Shown: piece after piece, positions 27,501-35,563 of the stretch | Layout of the letters: the number at the start of each line of letters is the position of its first letter | How positions within the stretch are numbered: the first letter of the stretch is position 1 | Assembly: GCF_001303895.1 (NCBI RefSeq) | Contig: NZ_LJSD01000056.1 | Location: 62,001-126,000, forward strand | Source of the DNA: Mesorhizobium sp. 1M-11 | GTDB lineage: Bacteria > Pseudomonadota > Alphaproteobacteria > Rhizobiales > Rhizobiaceae | Direction: 5' to 3' | Length of the DNA: 64,000 nucleotides | Program-made: the position numbers and the translations under genes | The notes under the pieces: generated by a model | Told to the model about the DNA's origin: nothing | What the model saw: the letters and a program-made list of their open reading frames with translations, nothing else | Database searches by the model: none

Positions 27501-28047
27501 CGGCGGTGTCGATCAGGACAGCATTCTCCGAAAAGAACCAGTCGCAGTTGCGTGTGCCACCGACGCCTTGCAGGTCATCGGTAAGGTCGATCGGAAAATT
27601 GAGGCCGGATTGCCGCAGAGCCGTCGTCTTGCCGGTGGCCGGTGGGCCGACGATGACATACCATGGCATCTCGCGCAGGAACTTGCGGCCACCAAGCTTG
27701 CGACGCTTCAGTTCCGCCATGACCTCGCCGAATTTGGCGCCGACGGCAGCGACATTCTCTTCGCCAGGGGTAAGCTGTTTTGCCTCCACGGGCGCTGCAA
27801 TCTCGGCGACGAACATGCGGTTGGCGCGGATCGCGCGGCGTTGGGCGATGATCAGCCAGATCAGCCACAGGATGATCAACCCCGCGATGATGGCGATGCG
27901 CACATTGTCGGAATCGAATGGCGCGTAGGGACCTACCTGGATGATCGGACCGAACACCCAGATGAGCAGCGAAAGCAGGCCGATGCCGATCAGCGTCCAA
28001 AGGACGCGTGAGGTCAGGACGGCCCAGAGGAAGCGCAGAATGAACAT
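24505..28047 (-). CDS. tssM: T6SS inner-membrane protein TssM, second copy (IcmF/ImpL)
   Basis: An 1180-residue IcmF-family protein with membrane helices at about residues 10-33 and 49-68, an intact Walker A (GPPATGKT, 134-141), a third helix at about 445-465 and a large periplasmic domain ending '..KFTCPPQI'. It overlaps tssL2 by one base and tagF by 19. It sits in the same operon as the sheath and baseplate genes, so this is probably the housekeeping TssM. A paralogue of the same length lies at 8798-12337. Confidence 0.94.
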   Translation of the reverse strand: MFILRFLWAVLTSRVLWTLIGIGLLSLLIWVFGPIIQVGPYAPFDSDNVRIAIIAGLIILWLIWLIIAQRRAIRANRMFVAEIAAPVEAKQLTPGEENVAAVGAKFGEVMAELKRRKLGGRKFLREMPWYVIVGPPATGKTTALRQSGLNFPIDLTDDLQGVGGTRNCDWFFSENAVLIDTAGRYVQQESQPDVDATEWLGFLDLLKKHRGRRALNGVIVALSIDTLSEGDEAVKAHGRKIRRRLAELNDRLEMRLPVYLMLTKADLIKGFEAFFGSLSTTAREQVWGTTFPLDARIDAKTIENELAALATELERRLVPRLEDEDKLGLRAEIFRFPAQLASLSEPIQVLIEAMFGESRYEEAAWLRGLYLTSATQEGAPIDRLTAALSSSFGLPPHRAMLAPRADRRSFFLRNLLTEVIFKEAGLGTFDPLAQLRRTWIWRGAAAACALAALLAGGLFTWSYLDNRNAITAQAGQFEALQAPLTEVAATPASVEQPTMDEALAAMDAVATARTMPPDAIRNLVGPTASAELVRAQTDTYDHTLRNVLEPRMVALLEATMWRQIRDPDFTLGALKTYRMMTGLSQMDPDFVQSWWVNSLPEFAPAPPFPTADAEEHQLAAIRRMTVDDSYIAPDKELVAEALKAVCTISLPERAYRQLLADPEVAAVKEWVPANFAGPNGAKVFARRSDKTLRVGVPGPYTYAGFHDAILDRVEDVAAQAALDRAVFAGGCSENSETSVSALSEDILKLYYDDYISQWDSFLRDMRLAQLSDLNIASENLKDLSSADSALKRLLTAVVQETDLTRSDEAPADGKNDGAAKTGSKLLSKLGKLGKVVKTGAKLLPRAGSANQVDMTGSLVADHFKPLKGTITEVDGQPPALDAAVVALTALSNVLQTVTANPDPQDAIKKQGGLAELTGAVARQAQILPSPINDWLGGIAGDTSNLSQRAVTSELNAIWRADILPFCQAALNNRYPFSPESAVDVNVRDFQRLFGPTGMIDAFINDHLINYVDTASKPWKWRADFGLDPVALAAFEQARHIRDDLFPGGTGPVMNFTLEPKDLSPNLARVTLNLDGQNLVYYNNATRPQPMTWPGKDGTGVISLAFQPVDGSPEVLLNETGSWAWLRMLRGGKFTGTKLTDVYSLRLGTKGMFADFELKAASVENPYTLEMFKKFTCPPQI

Positions 28048-29369
28048 CAGAGCCTCTTCTCGACCAGGACTTCGACACGCCGGTTGAGTGCGCGGCCTTC
28101 GCGCGTCGAGTTATCGGCCACCGGATCGGTCTCGGCGCGGCCTTCGGAATGGATGCGCTCCTGCGGCACGCCTGCCTGTACCAGGAGGTCGGCTATGGTC
28201 CTGGCGCGTGCTTCCGAGAGCCGTTGGTTGGACGAGAGCGGGTTGGATTTTTGCAGCCGCACATTGTCGGTGTGGCCGACGACGGTGATGCTTCCGATCA
28301 ACTCCTGGTTGGCAAGGATCACCTTGGCGATTGACGCAACCAGCGGTGCGTAACCCCGTGTCAGTGTCGGCCGCGACGACTGGAACAGCTCGGGACTGGA
28401 AGACTGGACGACCAGCTTGGCCAGCGACACGCTCTCCGTCCCGCTCAGCGCCGCTTTGAGATTGTCTGGAGCCTCAGCCTTGAATTCCGGCAGCAGGGCG
28501 AAATCGACCGGCTCTGGTGGTTCGGGCGTGCCGGCTTTCGGTGCAGCGCGCATGACGTCTCCGCGGACGGGCGGCGGCAACGCGCGAACCAGTGCGGAGA
28601 GTTCCACCGCCTGGCTGCTCAGAGCCATGGAAAAGCCGATATAGGTGGCGGCGGCAATGACTATCGCCGCAAGCGCCATCACCCAGATCGGAATGATGAA
28701 GCGTTGCGGCTCATCGGAAGCGAGCACGCCCTTCCAGTTCGGCGACAGCGCCGCGTCTTCGGCGTCGGGATTGCGCAGGAAGCGCGCCGCCGCTACGCGA
28801 ACCGCATTGAGCGAGCGGTCGCCGGCACGGCCGGGCACGCGATATTTTCCGCGGAACCCGAGCGCCAGGCAATAATATTGCAGCTCCAACATTTCGGGGT
28901 CGCGGGTAGGGTGCCGCTCGAGTTCATCGAGGCGCGAGAAGAACTGGGTGCCGGCATCGACGTCGCCGCGCAGCATGACCACGAGGGGCTGTCGCGGCCA
29001 TGCGCTGGCACCGCCCCATGGCGTATTGAGTGCAAGGTCATCGAGCAGGGCGGCCACTGCCCAGGCAGCCTGGTCGGCGCGCTCCAGCGAAGAGCCTGTC
29101 GCCACCGTCGCGTCGCGCGCCCGCACCAGCTCGTCGAGCAGGCGCGTGCGCATCACTTCAGGATTCTCCGGTGCCAGCGCACTTTCGAGCTCCGGCGCGA
29201 ATTCAAGCAGCGGCGCGAAGGTGTTGATCAATATATTGGGATGGGCGCGTGCCCGCTTCACCGGCACTCCGGGCGCAAGGGGCGCCATCGGCCTGGGCGC
29301 TGCACCCGTCAGCCTGATACGGGTGCGTTCGCGATCCTCCGACAGTCCGAAAGGATCATCCCGGCTCAT
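28047..29369 (-). CDS. tssL: T6SS TssL with OmpA domain, second copy (DotU/ImpK)
   Basis: A 440-residue protein with a DotU domain (about residues 45-210, 'YYCLALGFRGKYR'), a membrane helix at about 225-250 ('IPIWVMALAAIVIAA') and a periplasmic OmpA-like domain ('VVGHTDNVRLQ', 'LNRRVEVLVEKR'). It begins 4 bases after tssK and overlaps tssM2 by one base. The architecture matches the first TssL (12354-13850), but it is about 58 residues shorter, mostly at the N-terminus. Confidence 0.94.
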   Translation of the reverse strand: MSRDDPFGLSEDRERTRIRLTGAAPRPMAPLAPGVPVKRARAHPNILINTFAPLLEFAPELESALAPENPEVMRTRLLDELVRARDATVATGSSLERADQAAWAVAALLDDLALNTPWGGASAWPRQPLVVMLRGDVDAGTQFFSRLDELERHPTRDPEMLELQYYCLALGFRGKYRVPGRAGDRSLNAVRVAAARFLRNPDAEDAALSPNWKGVLASDEPQRFIIPIWVMALAAIVIAAATYIGFSMALSSQAVELSALVRALPPPVRGDVMRAAPKAGTPEPPEPVDFALLPEFKAEAPDNLKAALSGTESVSLAKLVVQSSSPELFQSSRPTLTRGYAPLVASIAKVILANQELIGSITVVGHTDNVRLQKSNPLSSNQRLSEARARTIADLLVQAGVPQERIHSEGRAETDPVADNSTREGRALNRRVEVLVEKRL

Positions 29370-29373
29370 GACC

Positions 29374-30708
29374 TCACCTATTCACCGAATAGCAGTCGAC
29401 TTGCGGTTCGCTCGGCAGGACGCCGGAAACCCCGATGACGAAGCCAGGGGCATCGAGCAGCGAGGCCCAATGCTCGCTCTTCTGATCCAGCTCCAGGCAG
29501 AGCCGATCGCCGTCATAGGGAATTTCGCGCGGCTGCGAATGAAGCGGTTTCAACGGAATGCCGGGCAGGCGCGACTTCCACAGCCCCTCGAACTGGTCGG
29601 CGGAGCCGACAGTCGCCTGGTTGACGAAGATCTTGCGCAGCGCGTCCTCAGAAAGCTCTGAGCCGACGCGAATGACGATGCGGCTGGCCACCAGAAGTTT
29701 TGGATTGTCGATGCGCACCTTCCAGACATTGGTCGCGTGCCGCATGACCGACAGCGCGCGCGATTTCGGCTCGATGAAGCGCAGACTGAGGATCAGCGAG
29801 CGCAGGGCATCTGCCAGCGCCATATAGGCGGGGCCGGGCGCCATGTGGTCATAGGTCGGCAATTCGCTGAGCCGGCGCGAGCTCGAACCATAGGTCGCCA
29901 TCTCGCCGGCGAGGCCGGCAAGCTCAAGATAAAGCTCGGCCGGGTGGAAGACATCCTGCGCCAGCATATGTGCGAGCCGCGGACGAGCCGCATTGGCAAG
30001 GTGGAGCATCAAGAGGTCCTCGACACTCCGGCCCGGGCCACCCATGACCATCTTGCCATGCGCCTCCGCGATCTGGCTGAGGCCGGTGACCACCTCCTGC
30101 AGCAATTGCCGATACCAGGCGACGGCGCCGGTGATCAGCGTCGGCGGCAGGAAGGCCTCGTCGAGCGAGATGCCGCCGTCGGCGCGGATTCCCTTGATGT
30201 CTGCGATCGGCAATGCCGTATAGCCGCCCACCGATTTGCCCGGCGCCATCAGTAGCGCCTGCGGTCGGGCAATCTCGATCTCTTCCGGATCGGCACCGCC
30301 CTGCACGGCATCGCGGACCGAAACGATCCGGCCATGATAGCGCGCGCCCGTCGATGCCGCATGCGCCGGGTCGAAACCGACCCCACCGGGTGGCTCGAGC
30401 GGCAGGGCGACCAGCACTGGCCCGGCGCCGGTGTCGGCCGTTACAGGCAAGGGTTTGGGCGCATCCATCGTCTCCGGGATGGCAAATGGCGTACCGTCGG
30501 GAAAGATGCCGCGCGCCGACACGATGGAGACCTGGCCGGTATCGAGCAGCGACTGGTCGAGCGTCAGCTGCTGGAAGCCGAACGTCTGGAGTTGGCCGGC
30601 CCGCAATGCGCCGCGCACCATCCCCTCAAAGAACCGGTCCTGCTGCTGGAAGTGCTGGGTCCTGAGAAACAGGCCCTCGGACCATAGCACCCTGTTTGCA
30701 TCGCTCAT
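29374..30708 (-). CDS. tssK: T6SS baseplate protein TssK
   Basis: A 444-residue TssK (ImpJ/VasE). The start 'VLWSEGLFLRTQHFQQQD' is diagnostic, and the C-terminal block 'HWASLLDAPGFVIGVSG' is typical. TssK trimers connect the baseplate wedges (TssE, F, G) to the membrane complex. The gene lies 41 bases after tssJ and 4 bases before tssL2, within the main operon. There is only one copy in the window, so both TssL/TssM sets would have to share it. Confidence 0.95.
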   Translation of the reverse strand: MSDANRVLWSEGLFLRTQHFQQQDRFFEGMVRGALRAGQLQTFGFQQLTLDQSLLDTGQVSIVSARGIFPDGTPFAIPETMDAPKPLPVTADTGAGPVLVALPLEPPGGVGFDPAHAASTGARYHGRIVSVRDAVQGGADPEEIEIARPQALLMAPGKSVGGYTALPIADIKGIRADGGISLDEAFLPPTLITGAVAWYRQLLQEVVTGLSQIAEAHGKMVMGGPGRSVEDLLMLHLANAARPRLAHMLAQDVFHPAELYLELAGLAGEMATYGSSSRRLSELPTYDHMAPGPAYMALADALRSLILSLRFIEPKSRALSVMRHATNVWKVRIDNPKLLVASRIVIRVGSELSEDALRKIFVNQATVGSADQFEGLWKSRLPGIPLKPLHSQPREIPYDGDRLCLELDQKSEHWASLLDAPGFVIGVSGVLPSEPQVDCYSVNR

Positions 30709-30749
30709 GCCGCTACTCTCCGCGCGGAACCATCGTTTGCCTGGACGGC

Positions 30750-31202
30750 CTAGGCAGAAATGCCGCCGCTGCCGAGCTTGGCGTTGACGGTGAATGTCGA
30801 CCCCGGCGACACGGACTTGGTCGTGCGCCAGTTCCGTCCGCCTGGTTCACGGATCAGAGCGACGAAACCCAGCGCCGTGGCGTCCGGCTCGACCGTGATC
30901 GTCTTCGTTGCAACCTTGCCTGGACCCACCGAGATCGTATCGGAACCAATGAGGTCGGCCCCGAGTGCCGTGCCGGCGTCGCCCTGCAGCGCGAAATAAT
31001 CGGCCGAGTTGAACTTGCCGGTGCTGCGCAGCCGCATCACCAATACGGTCACCGGCCGGTCGCCGCCGCCAGGCCCCGGATTCATTCCGGCGCCGCCGCT
31101 CACGTTGACCGAGATGGCCGATGGCTTCGGCGGGCCGCTCTGGCATGCCGCAAGCAGCCCCGTCGCGCCGAGAGCAACCATGAATTCGCGTCGATCGATC
31201 AT
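30750..31202 (-). CDS. tssJ: T6SS outer-membrane lipoprotein TssJ
   Basis: A 150-residue lipoprotein with a lipobox ending LLAAC (Cys20) and a beta-sandwich TssJ domain ('RPVTVLVMRLRSTGKFNSAD', 'ALGFVALIREPGGRNWR'). The signal peptide starts 'MIDRREFMVALG', carrying a twin-arginine-like RRxF motif, which is unusual for this protein class. TssJ anchors TssM to the outer membrane. It lies 3 bases after the FHA gene. It is the only TssJ in the window. Confidence 0.9.
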   Translation of the reverse strand: MIDRREFMVALGATGLLAACQSGPPKPSAISVNVSGGAGMNPGPGGGDRPVTVLVMRLRSTGKFNSADYFALQGDAGTALGADLIGSDTISVGPGKVATKTITVEPDATALGFVALIREPGGRNWRTTKSVSPGSTFTVNAKLGSGGISA

Positions 31203-31205
31203 GTC

Positions 31206-32660
31206 CTACTCCTCTTCATATGCATCCCTGAAGTCTGCGCCGATCTCACCCAGGAAGGTCGATTCCGCGCTCTGGGCGATATCGCGATGGCGTTTCTGGT
31301 AGAGCTCCCACAGCTTGGCGTTACGTCCACCGGACAGCAGGTTGCTGATCGCGGAATTGGCTTTCAGCTCTTCCTCGATAATTGCCGGATCGAAGCGGTC
31401 GATCATGCGTCGCAGTGCTGCCTGCACGCCGCGCCAGGCACGCACGTGATGCTGAGCCAGGTCCTTGACCGCGTCGCCGATCGCTGCTTCGCCGGAGAGA
31501 AAACCAGGGCTGCGTTCCGAAAGGATGGTGACGATGACGTCCTCGACCGTCGGCAGGAATTTAAGCGGGTTGACCTCGGAGGCGCCAACCATCGTCTGGG
31601 CGACGCGCGCGCTCCCCTTTTCCTCGGCACGTTTGCGCAGAAGCTGCATCAGACCGTCCAGCATCAGCCGGTATTCGCGCCCGAACTTTTCCATTTCGGC
31701 GATCGTGTCACGGCCGGGGAAATCGGCTTCCTCGACACCCATGCCACGTAGGAATGCGGCGCGAAGCGCCATGTCGCCGGGCGTAGGCGGTGTGACATGA
31801 GGCGGCTTGAGCACGGCAGCGCGGCGCGGCGTGGCGGGAGGTTCTGCCGCCTGCATCGGTATACCCCATGAATGGGGCGCCAGCTGCTCTTCGGCCAGCT
31901 GTTCGCTGCGACCGGCTTGTTCGGTGCTATCGGTGGCGGCGGGCGTCGCGGCTGGCCCGAAGCTGAAATCATCATCGAAGCCAGCCGATTTTGGCGTGGG
32001 GCCGCTCGCATCGTCGCGCAACGGCATCTCGCCGGAATCGAACGGATCCGACTGGCCTGGCGTCGCGGGGGCATTCAATGCTGGCGTCGCCACCGGGTCG
32101 AGGCTGAAGGGATCGTCGAAGGCAGGCGAGCTGCGTTGGACCGAAGCGCGTTCGTATGCATCCGGCACCGGTTGCTCGAACGGATCCGGCAATTCCGCGG
32201 GACGCGGCCTGCGCGGTTCTTCCTCGACCTTGGCCGAGAAGAAGTCGTCTCCGCTGATGCCTGCCGGAGCTCGCGACTGCGGTGGCGACCATGCGGGCGC
32301 CTGTTGGCTCGTCAACGGCTGCCCCACCGATGTCTGGCCTGCTTTTGGCTGGACCTCGACATGCAGAACGTAGTCGCCCATTCTCAGCCGCATGCCGCTA
32401 TGCAGGCGTGCGGACCTGCCGGTCCCCAATGGGCTGTCGGAATCGTCGATGAACAACCCGCTGCTCGACGTGTCGGTGACGAAATAGCCATCGCTGCCGC
32501 CGCTGATCTTGCAGTGAGCCCGCGAGACGAACATGTCCGGATCGTCGATCTGCCAGCCGGCATCGGCGCTACGGCCGATCACCAGTTCACCCTCATCCAG
32601 CCGGGTCTGCCTCACCACCTGGGAGCGGGGACCCTGTTCGAGCGTCAGCAGCAGGCTCAT
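31206..32660 (-). CDS. T6SS FHA-domain protein, second copy (TagH/ImpI-like)
   Basis: A 484-residue protein with an N-terminal FHA domain (about 25-100), a long Pro/Ala/Asp-rich linker containing repeated 'DPF' motifs (DPFEQ, DPFSLD, DPFDSG), and a C-terminal T6SS FHA-associated domain ('NPLKFLPTVEDVIVTIL'). Of the phosphothreonine-pocket residues, 'IGRSA' and 'SRAHC' are present. The usual Asn-Gly is replaced ('TSSSGLFIDD'), so binding may be weakened. It overlaps tssG by 4 bases and belongs to the main operon. Compare the intact FHA at 14129-15193. Confidence 0.88.
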   Translation of the reverse strand: MSLLLTLEQGPRSQVVRQTRLDEGELVIGRSADAGWQIDDPDMFVSRAHCKISGGSDGYFVTDTSSSGLFIDDSDSPLGTGRSARLHSGMRLRMGDYVLHVEVQPKAGQTSVGQPLTSQQAPAWSPPQSRAPAGISGDDFFSAKVEEEPRRPRPAELPDPFEQPVPDAYERASVQRSSPAFDDPFSLDPVATPALNAPATPGQSDPFDSGEMPLRDDASGPTPKSAGFDDDFSFGPAATPAATDSTEQAGRSEQLAEEQLAPHSWGIPMQAAEPPATPRRAAVLKPPHVTPPTPGDMALRAAFLRGMGVEEADFPGRDTIAEMEKFGREYRLMLDGLMQLLRKRAEEKGSARVAQTMVGASEVNPLKFLPTVEDVIVTILSERSPGFLSGEAAIGDAVKDLAQHHVRAWRGVQAALRRMIDRFDPAIIEEELKANSAISNLLSGGRNAKLWELYQKRHRDIAQSAESTFLGEIGADFRDAYEEE

Positions 32661-33724
32661 GCCGCTACCTCCGCCATTTCCGGCCGCCAGCCAACGATCG
32701 TGCGCAGCCTTAGATCGTCGGCATCCCCCTTTTCAGCCGGACGGGTGAGCCAGGCGGTTCGACCAAGCTGGACTGTGCCGACGCACGGCGGCGGCACGGC
32801 TTCGCGCGCGAGCACGATGCGCAAATCGACGTCAAGCGTCTCGCCGGTCATGTCGCGCACGGCCTTCTTGAACAGAGCCAGCCTCCGTTCGCCCGGCAGG
32901 AATGCCCTGAAGTCCTCGAGACCGAGCGGGCCGACGCACAGTTCGATCCGGCTCTGGCGGCTGAAGACACGAGGCCCGATCGTCGCTCCGCGCCCGAGTG
33001 CCGCATAGGCGTTGCCGAGACGTGTCTGCAGGATCGTCGGCACGTTGATCCATGCGGCGACGAATTCCCTGATCTGAACCGGCACTTTGAAGGCCGTGGC
33101 GAGGAAAGTTGTCAGCCGTTCCGTGCCGTCGACCTGATTGGCGAGCGATCCGGCCTGACGCAGGCGCACCGTGTCGAGTTCGGGGTCCTGGGTCCCGGGG
33201 AGACCGATGCCCGCCATCACCTCCAGCATGGCGCGGATACGTCCACCAACGGAACGTTCTACCTGCACCGCCGGATTCGCGTCGGCCCAGGCGCGGTAGT
33301 AAAGCGCCATCATGCGGTGTTGCAGGATGTTGACGAAGTCGACGAAGGTCGTGTCGCTGGTTTGCTCGGCATCGGCGCCGCTGAACCAGCGCTGCGACAG
33401 CCGATCAAGCACCCAGCGCGTCAAGTGCAGCGGCATCGGTCCTTCCGGCCCAAGCAGGCCAAGATTGGCGACGGTCACCCGTGCCGCTGCCTTGTCGTTG
33501 GCCTCTTGAAACGCGATCACGTCTCTGGCCGAGAAGCTTAGGCGTACATGCTGACCGAGCCTGGCCGGCTCGCGGTCCGCCTGGCCGGAATGGCCGAACA
33601 GTCCCCGCCGTTGTTCAAGGCGCCGCAGCAGCTCGAAAAAGTCGAAGCTTTCCGACAGCGGCTCCATTTCGGGAAAAGCGGGCTTCGCTAGATCAGGTGG
33701 CGATTGCCGGGCGTCATCGGCCAT
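32657..33724 (-). CDS. tssG: T6SS baseplate protein TssG
   Basis: A 355-residue TssG (ImpH/VasB) with 'SFDFFELLRRLEQ', 'ARDVIAFQ', 'GLLGPEGPMPLHL' and 'YRAWADANPAVQVE'. With TssE, TssF and TssK it builds the baseplate wedge. ATG at 33724 is chosen because AGGAGG lies 7 bases upstream; the frame extends further but without family similarity. This start overlaps the tssF 3' end by 37 bases, a long coupling overlap. Confidence 0.94.
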   Translation of the reverse strand: MADDARQSPPDLAKPAFPEMEPLSESFDFFELLRRLEQRRGLFGHSGQADREPARLGQHVRLSFSARDVIAFQEANDKAAARVTVANLGLLGPEGPMPLHLTRWVLDRLSQRWFSGADAEQTSDTTFVDFVNILQHRMMALYYRAWADANPAVQVERSVGGRIRAMLEVMAGIGLPGTQDPELDTVRLRQAGSLANQVDGTERLTTFLATAFKVPVQIREFVAAWINVPTILQTRLGNAYAALGRGATIGPRVFSRQSRIELCVGPLGLEDFRAFLPGERRLALFKKAVRDMTGETLDVDLRIVLAREAVPPPCVGTVQLGRTAWLTRPAEKGDADDLRLRTIVGWRPEMAEVAA

Positions 33725-35562
33725 GGCACATCCTCCTGTTTTTGCAGCAGCCGAGTGCGCGTCCGCACGAAGCCATTTATGCCGGCATGGCGGGCGAACA
33801 GCCGCGAAAGCAAAGCTGAAAGCAGTAGCGTGCTTTGACCCGCGAGCACGGATTGGTCGACATGCAGGGTTATCTCGGTGCCACGCCCGAAACACATGGG
33901 GCCATCGATCTGGAGCCGCTCGATGACCGGGCGCGAGTCGATGCGCACGATCGAATGCACGTTGCGGGCAAGGCTGGGATCGCCGCGATCGGCATAAAGA
34001 TCGAGCAGCGCATGCAGGGGATCGACACCGCGGCCTTCCTTGGCGAGGCTCAGGAAGTTGAGTGACAATTGCGCAACCAGCCGCCAGGCGAGATTATCGG
34101 CGCGGGATTCGCCTTCGGCACTCGCCGGCAGCGACGCCGGGATGGCCGGCTGCGGCGGGCGCAGCGCACCGAGCAACCTTACAGCCTCGACCGGGTCTGC
34201 CGTTTCCAGCGTCAATTTTGGCGTATCGTCCAGTATCGGCAGGTCGCGGTTGGTGCACAACGCCGTGACGTCGAGGCGTTTCAAAGGCCTGTTGGCGGAA
34301 CTGCCGGCCGGACGCGAGACGGCAAGGAATACGTCGTCACCCGTGTAGGAAGTGCGGGTAAGGCCGTCTCGCCGCTCGTCCTCCGTTGCCCGGCGCGGGC
34401 GCCGCTCTGTCGAATATACCCAGCCGGTGCCGCGGTTCTGTCCCAGGCCGAACAGCTCCGGAATTTCGGCCTCGCTGCCTTCCGCTTCGGCATCTTCCAC
34501 CCGGATGACCCGAAAAATCTCGAAATCTCGCGCTCGGGTGCGGTCGGCATGCAGCACCTGACGCGTCCTGCGCGGGTCGATCTCGATGACGTTGCATTCG
34601 CGTTCGAAGAGATTGATGACCGGTGTCACAAAAAGTTCGAGGTCGGCGACCGTCACGTCTGCGAGTTCCGGCACCTGGCGCCGGAACTGGAAGATGATCT
34701 CTATTCCCGCCTCGCACTTGCGCACTGCGGGCTGCAGGCCGATGACCCGCACATAGTGGAAACGCTCGGGGATCATGAAATATTCGCGCAGCAGCCGATA
34801 GCCCTCGAAGGTCGGGCGGGTGCGCGGCATCAGCGCTTCATCATCGCGTATGCCGATCATCTCGGGTTCGGGCAAAACCGATAGCGGATTGGTCTTGCCT
34901 TCCGCCCGCGCGCCCACCGCCGAGCAGGCGCCGAAGATTGCGTCGAAGAGCAGCGGCGCCTTGGCGCGCCCGGCGAAATAGAGATCGAGATGGTCGAGCG
35001 ACAATTCGCTGAGCTTTCCCTTCCCGGTTCGGGCGATGGTGATGCGGAATGCGGCCTCGCCGTGCGCGCCGCCGATTGGCGTGATGCCGGCGGCCGCGAG
35101 TGCGCTGCGATCCTGGAAATAGCTGACTGAGGCGATTGCTATCGGCCACAAGTTGACTTCTTGCGCCGTGGTAAAGGTGCAGCGCGTTGAAAGCCCTGGA
35201 TGCAGGCCGGAGACCAGCCGCGTGCCGCGTGGGACGGCGTAGCCGGTGATCATCGATTGCACTTGCTGGCCGGGCTTGAGCATGGCCATCGCCGTTGCCG
35301 GCGCCGGCGTCACCAGATCCGGATAAAGCACATCGAGTACGGCGCGCGAGAAACGCGAGCGCTCGGCATCCACCTTCAGCCGCGTGCGTGCTGCAAGGAA
35401 TGCCACACCGTCGAGTAGCCGTTCCACATAGGGGTCGGGGCAGGGGACGGTGTCGAGGGACAGATTGCGGGCGACTGCCGGATGCATGTCGGCGAACTCC
35501 GCAGCCAGCGCCCGGATATGGGTCAGTTCCTCTTCGTAATATTCCACGAAGACCCGATCCAT
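33688..35562 (-). CDS. tssF: T6SS baseplate protein TssF
   Basis: A 624-residue TssF (ImpG/VasA) with the classic start 'YYEEELTHIRALAAEFADMHP' (shown in part here) and 'VERLLDGVAFLAARTRLK'. GGGAG lies 8 bases upstream of the ATG. It forms the baseplate wedge with TssG and TssE. It starts one base after tssE and overlaps tssG by 37 bases. Confidence 0.95.
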   Translation of the reverse strand: MDRVFVEYYEEELTHIRALAAEFADMHPAVARNLSLDTVPCPDPYVERLLDGVAFLAARTRLKVDAERSRFSRAVLDVLYPDLVTPAPATAMAMLKPGQQVQSMITGYAVPRGTRLVSGLHPGLSTRCTFTTAQEVNLWPIAIASVSYFQDRSALAAAGITPIGGAHGEAAFRITIARTGKGKLSELSLDHLDLYFAGRAKAPLLFDAIFGACSAVGARAEGKTNPLSVLPEPEMIGIRDDEALMPRTRPTFEGYRLLREYFMIPERFHYVRVIGLQPAVRKCEAGIEIIFQFRRQVPELADVTVADLELFVTPVINLFERECNVIEIDPRRTRQVLHADRTRARDFEIFRVIRVEDAEAEGSEAEIPELFGLGQNRGTGWVYSTERRPRRATEDERRDGLTRTSYTGDDVFLAVSRPAGSSANRPLKRLDVTALCTNRDLPILDDTPKLTLETADPVEAVRLLGALRPPQPAIPASLPASAEGESRADNLAWRLVAQLSLNFLSLAKEGRGVDPLHALLDLYADRGDPSLARNVHSIVRIDSRPVIERLQIDGPMCFGRGTEITLHVDQSVLAGQSTLLLSALLSRLFARHAGINGFVRTRTRLLQKQEDVPWPMTPGNRHLI

Positions 35563-35563
35563 C

